From Actinostola sp. cb2023 (Eukaryota; Cnidaria; Anthozoa; Actiniaria; Actinostolidae): DNA of 64,000 bases. The stretch lies in the NCBI GenBank assembly GCA_033675265.1, contig JAUJYZ010001152.1, positions 248,001-312,000 on the forward strand, read 5' to 3'. Shown one piece after another: positions 34,101 through 45,270 of the stretch (positions are counted from its first letter, which is position 1; the number at the start of each line of letters is the position of its first letter). A program made the translations under genes and the position numbers. The notes under the pieces were generated by a model, which had not been told where the DNA came from, made no database searches, and was given only the letters and a program-made list of their open reading frames with translations.

Positions 34101-37100
34101 ACTCGAATTTTGGGCACTACAGTATATTTAATTTCTGCTTGAATTCATCAGCCTGCTTCAATTAGCAATTATTGGACGAGGTTGAGCAAAATATTGTGAT
34201 TTGTCGGTGGCGAGCAGAATAATTATTTGCCGATGCTGAAGGCAGAGGCAAATAATTATCTGCAAGCCACTGACAAATCACGATATTTTGCAAAAAACGA
34301 GTTCAATAATAATTGTTTTATCATTCACATTATTTTCTCTCACCTAAAGCAACAACTCTGGAAAAATCGAGCTGCCATTGTCGAGGAGAACGAAAACACT
34401 TATTCGTAGGAAGTTATCTGCAGTGACGTAGTCGTCTCTCGACCAATGAAAATCCCGGAGAAAATAATGTGAATGATAATGATTTCATTATTATTATAAT
34501 ATACTGACAATATTGATATGATTGATTTTATGTACAGGACTTCCAGTCCAAGTCAGAGATAAGTCATTAGGGCTAAAGGATGATATGCCAAAATCAGATG
34601 TCAATAAAGAATATTACACACAAAATATAGAGCGACAGGTAAAACCTATTAGAGTCGTTTTTGTGTGGGTGGGAAACCTACGGTACAGAGTTACGGTCAC
34701 GGTATGGGATCGAAGACATCTATTCAACCAATCACAGCGTGCAAAATCATTGCTCAACCAATCAGAATGCTTGGGCATGGCACAGTCACTGTACAGCACG
34801 ATCGCCGCCTGGCACAAACCATACCGTAAAGTACTTCCCTCTCTTACAAAAATGACTCTACAGTACATATGTACATGTATTATCAATGTCTTCTGGACAT
34901 CCAACTTAGCAATCTTTCTTCATTATCCATACACCTATTTCAATAAAGGTTGTCGAGGACATCAGTCCATAGGCAATAGGTTATACGTCGTTCCAAGACC
35001 GAACTGCATTATGGGAACAGCTTGAATAGCTAAATAGGTATGAAAAGCTGCTGATATCGTGCCTATTTCGATTTCAACAGGCCAAGAACAAATTTTGACT
35101 CGAATTTTACGAAATATTTCCAGCATACATGCCATTCAAGCTGTTACCACAATGCAGTTCGGTCTTGGAACTACTTATAACCTATCGCCTATGGACTGAT
35201 GTCCTTGACAACCTTTTTTGAAATAGGTATATACATGTATCATCACCTGTTATCATCATTGTTATCACCAACATCATCACCGCCACCACTGCTACTGTCC
35301 TTACTTTTTTATCTTTCTTTGCCACCATTATTATAGACAGATTTTATATAATTTTGAAAAACTTCATGATGTTTTAGGATTTCAAACAATTCTGTGCAGC
35401 GACTATAAGTGCAGTGTGCTATGGTTTTTCACAGTCATACGAAATCTGTTCTATCAAGGGCACTAGAACCGATGGTTTTTGTTGATATTTTCAGTCGGTT
35501 ATTTGTAATATGTAAACGATAAACAAGTAACCGACTGAAAATATCGACAAAAAACGTTGGTTCTAGCGCCCTTGGTTCTATCATTATCATCAGAATCAAC
35601 ATGGCCACCACTGCTGTCATCAGTCACTATCATGTTCATAATCATCATTATCATAATCATTGTGATCAACACCATCATCATCAGCGCCATCAACATTATC
35701 AGTACTTAGTTAGATTCAATATCACCGTGATCATTATCATTAGAATCAACATGGCCACCACTGCTGTCATCAGTCACTATCATGTTCATAATCATCACTA
35801 TCATAATCATTGTGATCAACACCATCATCATCAGCGCCATCAACATTATCAATACTTAGATTCAATATCACCGTGATCATTATCATTAGAATCAACATGG
35901 CCACCACTGCTGTCATCAGTCACTATCATGTTCATAATCATCACTATCATAATCATTGTGATCAACACCATCATCATCATCAGCGCCATCAACATTATCA
36001 GTACTTAGATTCAATATCACCGTGATCATTATCATTAGAATCAACATGGCCACCACTGCTGTCATCAGTCACTATCATGTTGATAATCATCACTATCATA
36101 ATCATTGTGATCAACACCAACATCATCAGCGCCATCAACATTATCAGTACTTAGATTCAATATCACCGTGATCATTATCATTAGAATCAACATGGCCACC
36201 ACTGCTGTCATCAGTCACTATCATGTTGATAATCATCACTATCATAATCATTGTGATCAACACCATCATCATCATCAGCGCCATCAACATTATCAGTACT
36301 TAGATTCAATATCACCGTGATCATTATCATTAGAATCAACATGGCCACCACTGCTGTCATCAGTCAATATCATGTTCATAATCATCATTATCATAATCAT
36401 TGTGATCAACACCATTATCATCATCAGCGCCATCAACATTATCAGTACTTAGATTCAATATCACCGTGATCATTATCATTAGAATCAACATGGCCACCAC
36501 TGCTGTCATCAGTCACTATCATGTTGATAATCATCACTATCATAATCATTGTGATCAACACCATCATCATCAGCGCCATCAACATTATCAGTACTTAGAT
36601 TCAATATCACCGTGATCATTATCATTAGAATCAACATGGCCACCACTGCTGTCATCAGTCACTATCATGTTCATAATCATCACTATCATAATCATTGTGA
36701 TCAACACCATCATCATCATCAGCGCCATCAACATTATCAGTACTTAGATTCAATATCACCATGATCATTATCATTAGAATCAACATGGCTACCACTGCTG
36801 TCATCAGTTACTGTCATGTTCATAATCATCGCTATCATAATCATTGTGATCAACACCAACATCATCAGCACCAACAACATTATCAGTACTTATATTCAAT
36901 ATCACCGTGATCATTATCATTAGAATCAACATGGCCACCACTGCTGTCATCAGTCACTATCATGTTCATAATCATCATTATCATAATCATTGTGATCAAC
37001 ACCATCATCATCAGCGCCATCAACATTATCAGTACTTAGATTCAATATCACCATGATCATTATCATTAGAATCAACATGGCCACCACTGCTGTCATCAGT

Positions 37101-40100
37101 CACTGTCATGTTCATAATCATCATTATCATAATCATTGTGATCAACGCCATCATCATCATCAGCGCCATCAACATTATCAGTACTTAGATTCAATATCAC
37201 CGTGATCATTATCATTAGAATCAACATGGCCACCACTGCTGTCATCAGTCAATATCATGTTCATAATCATCATTATCATAATCATTGTGATCAACACCAT
37301 TATCATCATCAGCGCCATCAACATTATCAGTACTTAGATTCAATATCACCGTGATCATTATCATTAGAATCAACATGGCCACCACTGCTGTCATCAGTCA
37401 CTATCATGTTGATAATCATCACTATCATAATCATTGTGATCAACACCATCATCATCAGCGCCATCAACATTATCAGTACTTAGATTCAATATCACCATGA
37501 TCATTATCATTAGAATCAACATGGCCACCACTGCTGTCATCAGTCACTATCATGTTCATAATCATCACTATCATAATCATTGTGATCAACACCATCATCA
37601 TCATCAGCGCCATCAACATTATCAGTACTTAGATTCAATATCACCATGATCATTATCATTAGAATCAACATGGCTACCACTGCTGTCATCAGTTACTGTC
37701 ATGTTCATAATCATCGCTATCATAATCATTGTGATCAACACCAACATCATCAGCACCAACAACATTATCAGTACTTATATTCAATATCACCGTGATCATT
37801 ATCATTAGAATCAACATGGCCACCACTGCTGTCATCAGTCACTATCATGTTCATAATCATCATTATCATAATCATTGTGATCAACACCATCATCATCAGC
37901 GCCATCAACATTATCAGTACTTAGATTCAATATCACCATGATCATTATCATTAGAATCAACATGGCCACCACTGCTGTCATCAGTCACTGTCATGTTCAT
38001 AATCATCATTATCATAATCATTGTGATCAACGCCATCATCATCATCAGCGCCATCAACATTATCAGTACTTAGATTCCATATCACCGTGATCATTATCAT
38101 TAGAATCAACATGGCCACCACTGCTGTCATCAGTCACTATCATGTTGATAATCATCACTATCATAATCATTGTGATCAACACCATCATCATCATCAGCAC
38201 CATCATTATCAGTACTTAGATTCAATATCACCATGATCATTATCATTAGAATCAACATGGCCACCACTGCTGTCATCAGTCACTATCATGTTGATAATCA
38301 TCACTATCATAATCATTGTGATCAACACCATCATCATCATCAGCACCATCATTATCAGTACTTATATTCAATATCACCGTGATCATTATCATTAGAATCA
38401 ACATGGCCACCACTGCTGTCATCAGTCACTATCATGTTCATAATCATCATTATCATAATCATTGTGATCAACACCATCATCATCAGCGCCATCAACATTA
38501 TCAGTACTTAGATTCAATATCACCGTGATCATTATCATTAGAATCAACATGGCCACCACTGCTGTCATCAGTCACTATCATGTTCATAATCATCATTATC
38601 ATAATCATTGTGATCAACACCATCATCATCAGCGCCATCAACATTATCAGTACTTAGATTCCATATCACCGTGATCATTATCATTAGAATCAACATGGCC
38701 ACCACTGCTGTCATCAGTCACTATATCATGTTGATAATCATCATTATCATAATCATTGTGATCAACACCATCATCATCAGCGCCATCAACATTATCAGCA
38801 CTTAGATTCAATATCACCGTGATCATTATCATTAGAATGGCTATCATCAAAAAAAAAAAAAAAAAACATGGCTATCATCATCATCATATATTATTCTTGT
38901 TTTATCTCAGCTTGGAGATTCAGATGGCACGACACCAGGTGGTGCTATCGGCAAAGCTAATGCACCAAGTGACCTTTTAATGAAGCTTGCAAGAACAACA
39001 CCATATTACAAGAGAAATAGACCGCATATTTGTTCATTTTGGGTCAAAGGAGAGTGCAAAAGAGGAGAAGAATGCCCATACAGGTACATGTAGATATGAA
39101 TTGGCATTGAAATAGGCGACTTACATGATGGTGACTTGTACTACAAGTACCAGAATGCTTTGCCCATTTTCTGTTCTAGATAATTAGCACCAATTGTCTT
39201 ACTATTCTCATGAGGGAATAAAAATCTGAATAAGAAAGAAAATTCCCAAAGCATTCTGGTACATGTAGTTGTAGTAAAACAACGTCATCATGCAAGTCAC
39301 CTATTCTATTGCATGTTGTGCACCAAATTAAATATTACAATGTACAAATACTCGTAAGCATAATTACTTTATACATGCACGAGTAACATAACCTCCGCTT
39401 GTGAGTACAAGCAACAATTTTCAGGAAAAAAGACAGCTTATACGCCGTTAAATACGGTACTTTATTGATAAGGACTAGTGATTATGTAATCCATGAGTTA
39501 TAGGGATGACATTGGGATAATTTAGGGATCACTCACTTGGCTGTAAACTTTCATTATGTTGTCGCTGAAGTGCATCACAAGCTCAACTTCGGGGAGGGTG
39601 ATAATCCATGAGTTGGCCAACGGGTGCCTTTGATTTACTTAACAAATAGAACAGCTTCATCTGTGCTCCGTTCAGTTATAAAGCACGCAGGAAGTGACGA
39701 TAGCACGAGAGAAGTGTAGGGAGAAACACAAGCCGTAGGCGAGTGTTTCTCCTCACTTCTCGAGTGCTATCGTTACTTCCTAAGTGCTTTATAACTGAAC
39801 GGAGCACAGATGAAGCTGTTCTATTTGCTTTATTATATAGAAACTATGAATTTATGGCAAGAAATTTGAGGATTCTGTTGTGTATTTGAATACAATTTTA
39901 GCGAGTGAAGTGCGTGCGCTACTGACGCCAGTTACGCCATCGAGCGTGCGCTGGGTTTGTTTTCTTCAGAATTTTGGTATTTTCGAAAAATAGCGTCATC
40001 AAACCGTGCTCCGTTCTCTGATAAAGCACAGTTTTCAGCCAATCAGAGTGCGCGGATTGACTTGACTATATAATAAACTGTGTTAACGTTTCATTCTACA

Positions 40101-42550
40101 CCATTGTTGATTACTCTATTACTTCTTTTAGACATGAAATGCCAACTGACCCTAATGATCCCCTGGCTGATCAAAATATCAAAGATCGTTACTATGGTGT
40201 AAATGATCCTGTGGCCAACAAGCTTCTCAACCAGGCGTCCAGTTTGCCATCTCTGGAGACTCCATCTGATAGGTCAATTACTACCTTGTATGTGGGTGGA
40301 CTGGAAGGAAAGGTTACTGAACAAGATTTAAGGTACTGTATGGTGTACATGTAATACTCACTAGGTTTTTACTCAGCGGGCTGCCTGTGGCCCACTGAGT
40401 TGAAAAATGTGCTTTCTTTTTCTTATGGCCACAAATCACCAACTGGACACCAAGGCGCATGTGCTCTGTGCTGCTGAGGAAACCGAAGGCTCATTGCTGA
40501 AGCCCGCCGAGTGAATGCTTATAGCATCTAGTTTAGCATACTTCTACAATATTTCAGATTTTTTCTTGAATATTACTAGTCATAGTTGACACTACAGCTG
40601 CCCCCGTTCTTTAAAAACTGACTGGGAACTATAAATTAATCTGAAAAGTAAACTAGATTATATTTGGTTGTAAATACGTGTTACATTTCTGTTCATCACT
40701 GAAGCGCTACACAGCGTCTGCATAGGAGGCTACTGAAGGTCAGGTTTTTCATCAATATTCTAATTCAATCTCTTATATGAAAATCATTGATTGATTACAA
40801 ACGAGTACAACAAATTAAATTCCTTATATTTTAGCTAAAGAAATACATTAGGGAACTATTTCAGAAAATGGTGCAAAACCCTTGGCATCGCAGCATGACA
40901 AAAACATTGTTTGGTCACTCGTTGCGTGACTCGGCAGAGCATCCATGCGTAATTAGATTGACTTTCAATTCATGTATCAAGTAGATTTTCTCTTCTATAT
41001 TTACGATACTCGAGTATGCAAGTGTAAATATAACCAAAAACTAAAGTACAATTTATTGTTGATGTACATCTGCGATGCATTTAATTTTCACTACGAAAAC
41101 AATTTCGTGTATTCTTGGGCTTTTTGAAAATAACATACAAGAACACATGTGACGACTTTAGACAGTAGACCCACGCTCGAACAAGCATGCCGTTCAAATA
41201 TGCTACATATTCTGCTATTAAATAGGATAAAGACAAAGGACGAAAAGAACCATAAAATGCACCTTAAGATATACAAATATTCGTATAGTCCGTGTACTGT
41301 GGCCCATTTTGAAAATCAGGTGGCTTTCTTTCGCCTCGAGTGGTTCCAACATCCCCGGAACATGGCGTCACATTCTTCTTCGTGACGGAATGTTTCCTTC
41401 AGCTTCTGAGTTCCGCACATCAGTATTTTGGTATTCAGCTTCTGAGTAGTAGTTTTTAGTGTGTTTATATTGTGGATCTGAAGACGTATCATGTTTTTTT
41501 CGGTGATGATCGGTACTGTTATAAAACACAATGAGCCTGCGTTTATTTCAGCCAGTCACAATCCAAGCCGGGTCCTTTGCGGTCGTAAAGTTGAAAAATC
41601 GAGATTTGCCCTATATACTATATATATTTACATATTATGCGGGGACTACAATATATGCCTCCTCGGGTTTCAGCCTCTGGGCCGAAACCCTGCGGGGGCA
41701 ATTATACATGTATAATATGTCATTATAACAAATGAAGAGGTTCCTGCAAGGACGAAGTAAGTGACTTGTGATCAAAACCCAAATTCTCCTTTGCAATCCA
41801 AAGAATCTCAAGAAGAATTTAGATCTTGATCAGAGTAACCCTAACTGAAGGGGTCCCTGCAAGAACAGAGTAAGTGACTTGTGATCAAAACCCAAATTCT
41901 CCTTTGCAATCCAAAGAATCTCAAGGAGAATTTAGATCTTGATCAGAGATCACTTATGTTGTTCTTGCAGGGAGCCCTTCAATTGATACACAAAACTGTT
42001 GTTACTTTAGACTTTATTCAGACTTTATTCAATTTACACACATGTTACAATTAAGCTAAAATCCAAACATTTTCTTTTTCAGAGATTATTTCTATCAATT
42101 TGGTGAACTAAGATCGATAACCATGGTCCCCAGACAAAACTGTGCCTTTGTATGTTTCACATCCCGCGCCTCGGCGGAAACAGCTGCAGAACGTTCCTTT
42201 AACAAGTTAATTCTAAAGGGTCGCAGGCTGAAGATCATGTGGGGTAAAGCCCAAGGACAACAGGCAGCTCCTGGAAAACAGGGTGGGATCAATCTGACAC
42301 CAGTTCCTGGTCTACCTGGTGGTAAGTTTGCAAAGTCAAAATACAAATTCTCTTTAAAAAGTTGAAGAACTGCAAAGGAGAATTTCGATTTTGATCAGAA
42401 AGCACTGCCATTGTTCTTGCAAATGAAGTGGTCTGCGAAAGAACTGTGATCACAAATTATCCAAGTTCACCTTTTCCTAAAAGGAGAATTTAGCTTTTGG
42501 TCAAACACCCTTGTTTGGACAGTGTAGTCTGTGAGCAGCTACCCACACCC

Positions 42551-42595
<45 letters not shown>

Positions 42596-43437
42596 TTGGG
42601 AGCCCCTTGAAGAGAATTCAGGTCATCAACAGAGGGTAGGATGGCTGCAAGTAGACCACTCCCACCTACATGTAAAATTGAAGGGGTCCCTGCAAGAACG
42701 GAGTAAGTGACTTATGAACAAATCCCAAATTCTCCTTTGAAATTCAAAGAATCTCGAGGAGAATTTAGATTTGATCAGAGGATCACATATGTTGTTATTG
42801 CAGGGAGCCCTTAATAATTAAATAATAATTTATTCACTTATATTGCGCAAATATCAATCGTAAAAATTTTCAAATGCGCATTACAATGGTATACAATAAT
42901 AATAAAAATAAAAAATAAAAAATTCATTTGTAATAAAACAAAACGTGACAAGAAAGTTGAGACATAATGTATTTAATTTTGTTGTGATCCATAGCTCTAC
43001 CACCACCTCCAGAAAATGCCAAAGAACAAGGCCACAACTTCTTCAATCTTGAGGTTCCTCATAACATTCCACCACCTCCTTCATCAGGTGGAGCACCACG
43101 GTCACAACAGAATCCACCTCCATCGATACCACCCAACTTACCCCCGCCACCTGGTCCAGGACACAGAATGCCACCACCACCACCACCACCTATGAGAATG
43201 CCTGGTGGCCACATGCCTCCTCCTCCCCATGGCTTCCTCCCACCACCACCCTTTGGGCCCCCGCCACCTTTTGGCCCACCCCCTCCATTCTATCAAGGTC
43301 CTCCTCCACCTAGAGGGGGCCCTCCGCCCAGGCCAAGGCCCCCACCTGTTCATTACCCTTCCCAGGACCCTCAAAGGTTAGGAGCTGCTAAGGGGTTGCA
43401 GCAGGAGCCCGACAAAGAAACAGCCCCTAGTACTTGA
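28885..43437 (+). CDS. RBM22: Pre-mRNA-splicing factor RBM22 (Slt11/Ecm2 family)
   Basis: RBM22 contacts U6 snRNA and the pre-mRNA in the activated spliceosome, in the nucleus. Nine coding exons: 28885-28938, 30165-30218, 30703-30732, 30956-31088, 34538-34638, 38911-39083, 40132-40332, 42083-42321, 42995-43437. They total 1428 bp (475 residues) with GT-AG borders and matching phases; human RBM22 is 420. In order: the N-terminal Cys-rich fold ([35 protein letters not shown]), a CCCH finger at 165-183 (C-x7-C-x5-C-x3-H), one RRM at about 230-305 (TTLYVGGL and CAFVCF), and a proline-rich tail longer than in human that ends with the conserved HYPSQDPQR near the C-terminus. Introns 4, 5 and 7 are bloated by transposons and satellites, but every exon is intact. 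The neighbours are unrelated in function. Confidence 0.97.
29426..30108. repeat. Minisatellite, 70-bp unit, RBM22 intron 1
   Basis: About ten units carry GTGAGATGAGTGTTGGGTGT, ATAGAATATAGAATGTAGTA and GTGTGAGAGTCGTGTCC. The units alternate between a CTCACA and a CCACTA junction. The minus-strand open frame at 29322-29678 is repeat translation only. Confidence 0.92.
31266..32714 (+). pseudogene. Penelope-like reverse transcriptase with GIY-YIG endonuclease, broken
   Basis: Three open pieces form one degraded protein. Piece 1 (31266-31685) has the palm motif [17 protein letters not shown] and motif [18 protein letters not shown]. Piece 2 (31672-31929) overlaps it in another frame and has the catalytic YKRYVDDTL and LPFLGMELI. 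Piece 3 (32073-32714) holds the C-terminal domain with [19 protein letters not shown] and [10 protein letters not shown], the GIY-YIG nuclease characteristic of Penelope elements. Between pieces 2 and 3 an inserted short repeat separates VHVKPTN from its continuation. The N-terminal reverse transcriptase motifs are absent. Not functional as it stands. Confidence 0.88.
31919..32012 (+). mobile_element. Short retroposed repeat with (TTA)n tail inside the Penelope element
   Basis: The insert ends GAGCGCTTTATAAATATTTA then (TTA)n. ACTAATT occurs on both sides (31918-31925 area and about 32000-32007), consistent with a short target duplication. It splits the reverse transcriptase frame. The GCGCTTTATAAATA phrase is a plausible LINE or SINE tail. 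Confidence 0.55.
32775..33787. mobile_element. piggyBac-like non-autonomous element, 1013 bp
   Basis: CCCTTTGACTCCCA on the left is matched by the inverted TGGGTGTCAAAGGG on the right, with mismatches. TTAA lies at 32771-32774 and 33788-33791. TTAA targets and CCCTTT-type ends are typical of piggyBac. Open frames inside (such as minus 33111-33518) show no transposase domain. It inserted into the tail of the Penelope-like element. Confidence 0.8.
34166..34481. repeat. Two adjacent foldbacks in RBM22 intron 4
   Basis: The first spans 34166-34315, with CAATTATTGGACGAGG and CAAAATATTGTGATTTGTC on the left and their inverses on the right. The second spans 34318-34481, with TATCATTCACATTATTTTCTC inverted at its right end. 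The second ends about 57 bp before exon 5. Confidence 0.7.
34652..34858. mobile_element. MITE family A, copy in RBM22 intron 5
   Basis: GAGTCGTTTTTGTGTGGGTG is on the left and AAAAATGACTC on the right, with TA at 34650-34651 and 34859-34860. The length equals that of the copy at 12583 (207 bp). It starts 13 bp past the exon 5 end at 34638. Confidence 0.85.
34933..35228. repeat. Foldback with arms of about 100 bp, RBM22 intron 5
   Basis: ACCTATTTCAATAAAGGTTG at 34933 is inverted at 35228. The arms continue through GACATCAGTCCATAGGC, CAATAGGTTATA and CCAAGACCGAACTGCATT. The centre is A/T-rich and unique. Confidence 0.85.
35454..35575. mobile_element. hAT-like foldback MITE nested in an older MITE end
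   Basis: CAAGGGCACTAGAACC opens the element and GGTTCTAGCGCCCTTG closes it. The arms continue to TGATATTTTCAGTCGGTTA. GTTCTAT occurs at both borders, giving a 7-8 bp duplication. The left neighbour, 35424-35451, matches the right terminus of the TA-flanked MITE at 16329-16445, so this element landed at that end. Confidence 0.75.
35583..38860. repeat. 3.3-kb minisatellite, 146/149-bp units with higher-order repeats, RBM22 intron 5
   Basis: About 22 units are marked by CAACATGGCCACCACTGCTG. Starts are spaced 146 or 149 bp, with a single 150. The 3-base differences come from ATC gains and losses. Diagnostic variants recur every 885 bp (six units): CAGTCAATATCATG at 36359 and 37244, and CATGGCTACCACTGC at 36784 and 37669. 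The blocks 36341-37225 and 37226-38110 are therefore copies of one six-unit array. It ends with a poly-A run at 38849-38866 and lies about 45 bp before exon 6. Confidence 0.95.
39111..39305. repeat. Foldback just inside RBM22 intron 6
   Basis: AATAGGCGACTTACATGATG is paired with an imperfect inverse ending AAGTCACCTATT, and ACCAGAATGCTTTG is inverted exactly. It starts about 28 bp after the exon 6 donor. Confidence 0.75.
39643..39827. repeat. Near-perfect hairpin-forming foldback, RBM22 intron 6
   Basis: CAAATAGAACAGCTTCATCT at 39643 is inverted at 39827. Arms of about 85 bp pass through GCTCCGTTCAGTTATAAAGC and GACGATAGCACGAG, around a loop of about 11 bp (AAGCCGTAGGC). Confidence 0.9.
40575..41703 (-). 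mobile_element. Dispersed repeat B, copy 2, RBM22 intron 7
   Basis: This is the inverse of 9124-11688 without the Helentron-like insert. The uninterrupted site is TTAGCTAAAGAAATACATTA at 40831-40850. This copy has its own extra piece near 40705-40740 (GAAGCGCTACACAGCGTCTG). No transposase was seen. Confidence 0.75.
41731..41985. mobile_element. MITE family C, two tandem copies, RBM22 intron 7
   Basis: A partial copy (41731-41830) and a full copy (41845-41985, from CTGAAGGGGTCCCTGCAAGA to CTTGCAGGGAGCCCTTCAAT) share the interior CCCAAATTCTCCTTTGCAAT. The full copy ends about 100 bp before exon 8. Confidence 0.8.
42340..42430. repeat. Degraded MITE family C piece, start of RBM22 intron 8
   Basis: ACAAATTCTCTTTAAAAAGT followed by AAGGAGAATTTCGATTTTGATCAGA and TTGTTCTTGCA resembles the family C interior and right end. 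It begins within 20 bp of the exon 8 donor. Confidence 0.5.
42552..42595. repeat. Poly-C tract of about 44 bases, RBM22 intron 8
   Basis: An unbroken C run. The opposite strand is a long G run that could form quadruplexes. Exact length may be unreliable in an assembly. Confidence 0.9.
42676..42819. mobile_element. MITE family C, copy in RBM22 intron 8
   Basis: AATTGAAGGGGTCCCTGCAA on the left and TTGCAGGGAGCCCTTAATAATT on the right, with the same interior as the 41845 copy. AATT on both sides may be part of the target. Confidence 0.78.
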
Positions 43438-44643
43438 ACTGTATTAATCATTGTATAGGACATGTATATATATGGCCCTGCAGGGGAGGTGGATGGACGT
43501 GAGGGGAAGGGGTCAGTAGGACAAGAAAGAACCTCGACCACTGTCATTCGAATAATCAACCATCGTCATCATCAATTCCATCATCATCAGTAATCATCAT
43601 CATCATACTGTCATCATCAGTAATCATCATACTATCATCATCAGTAATCATCATCATCAATTCCATCAGTAAATCATCATCAATTCCATCATCATACTAT
43701 CATCATCATCATCAATTCCATCATCAACAGTAATCATCATCATCAATTCCATCATCATCAGTAATCATCATCATCATACTATCATCATCAGTAATCATCA
43801 TCATCAATTCCATCATCAGTATTCACTATCATCATCATTGAATTTTCTCTCTATCGTTTCCTCTCAGCTTGCGGATTGATTCTCCGGCATCCCAGTCACA
43901 GAACGCATGCAATGCGGGCTCGTATTGTTTTACTTACAGTCTTGCATATAGTACAGTTTTCTTATTTATCGACTTCTTTTACATAAAATTTTAGTTGAAC
44001 GTCAGATACTGAGAAATCAATGGCAAGTAAATATAATTATATTCTTTGTATTATTTAATGTTGGTCTTGTGAAGGTTGGGTCGGACGGGGCGAAAACTCT
44101 TGGTTGTAAATTTTATCGATAGAAAAATTAGAACGAAAGAAGTCACGTATGATTCGTGTGTGTTTTATTTTTTTCGCGTTACCCTTGTATATTTTATCGA
44201 TAGAAAAATTACAACGAAATAAGTCATGTTTCCGTAAGATTCGTGCGTATTTTATTTTCTTCTCGTCACCCTTGTATATTTTATCGATAGAACAATTACA
44301 ACGAAATACGACTACGTTTCCGTAAGATTCGTACGTATTTTATTTTTTTCGCGTTTTAGTTGTGAGCTCGCACGGATCCAGAAAACAAAAACAAAACAAA
44401 AAGGAATTAATAAAAAAGATTTGTAGAGAATGCAGTAGGCTCCCAGAAACTTTAAACATCCTCGCCTTTCGGACGCTCGCCCAATTTGTAAACATTTTCT
44501 TTCTTGGAGAATTTTGTATGCAATTGGTTGCGAGCAGCCGTGATTTTTAACGGTGCTCTATAGGTGGGCTAAGCGTGTTTAGTCACTGAGTATCTTCGCA
44601 ATTTCCGCGCAATATACCACTTTTTTTGATATATACCACGTGA
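43438..44643. other. RBM22 3' region and intergenic repeats
   Basis: CATCAT-type microsatellites fill about 43555-43840. At 44107-44345 there are three tandem units of about 80-87 bp with TTTTATCGATAGAAAAATTA and CGTAAGATTCGT. The phrase CAGAACGCATGCAATGCGGG near 43900 recurs in variant form at 60536. No clear AATAAA was found close to the RBM22 stop. Confidence 0.6.
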
Positions 44644-45270
44644 TTAATTTGGACATCTTTCCATGCAGTGTTTCAGGAAGGAATTCTCGTTGCAGTACAG
44701 GCTTGAAGTGGAATTCGTCCGAGGGGGAGACATATCTTCGTCGCCACGCGCTAACATAAGCCGTCTTTCATATACTGTTGTACCGTCGTCGCTGTAAAAG
44801 CTATCTTCGTCGCGACATATCATTTCTAGCGTTAAGGGAGGACAGCGGACTAGCGTTGCACCGAATGCCTGGCCAAACCGATTGACATTATTGGTATAAG
44901 GGGATCTAAACATCTTTGCTGCGGTGCGGTGAGGATCGGGGAAGTCGTGGAAGGAAACGCACATGTGTTCGATTATGGGCCAAGAATTGAGAGCACATAA
45001 TTCGGGGTATGATGTTCGCTCATTTTTCGTCAACACTGCTCCTTTGCTAGTTTTAGTTGACCACAGAAGACATTTCCTCTTTTCTGAAGCTTCTTTGGTT
45101 GAATCACTCTGTGATTGTTCAAATTCCTGTTCCGGAGAGCTGTCAATCACTTCGTTGCTATAGATACAGTAACACACGACGTTGACCGCACCGTGCCATA
45201 TGTTTGCCAGTCGGCCCTGTGGACGTGGCTTGTTTCGTCGTTTTTCTCGGCGCGATTGTTGAGTTCCCAT
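44644..45270 (-). CDS. Orphan protein with N-myristoylation-like start
   Basis: A 208-residue single-exon frame, not recognised. The N-terminus MGTQQS fits the myristoylation pattern (Gly2, Ser6), followed by a basic patch RREKRRNKPRP and a Cys pair CYC, together suggestive of a membrane-anchored cytosolic protein (inference). The middle is Ser/Glu-rich (SSPEQEFEQSQSDS). The C-terminal half has a balanced composition and short motifs, for example PLTLEMICRDEDSFYSDDG. There is no signal peptide or transmembrane segment. Length, composition and lack of repeats favour a real gene over a chance frame. It is transcribed towards RBM22 with about 1.2 kb between the two stops. Confidence 0.65.
   Translation of the reverse strand: MGTQQSRREKRRNKPRPQGRLANIWHGAVNVVCYCIYSNEVIDSSPEQEFEQSQSDSTKEASEKRKCLLWSTKTSKGAVLTKNERTSYPELCALNSWPIIEHMCVSFHDFPDPHRTAAKMFRSPYTNNVNRFGQAFGATLVRCPPLTLEMICRDEDSFYSDDGTTVYERRLMLARGDEDMSPPRTNSTSSLYCNENSFLKHCMERCPN

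Noticed and set aside
35601..35876. His-rich protein ([15 protein letters not shown] type)
   Set aside because: It is the translation of the intronic ATC-rich minisatellite; the frame breaks in later units.
44362..44550. 62-residue frame MSSHGSRKQKQNKKEL
   Set aside because: Short, immediately after a tandem repeat, with no domain or splice support.
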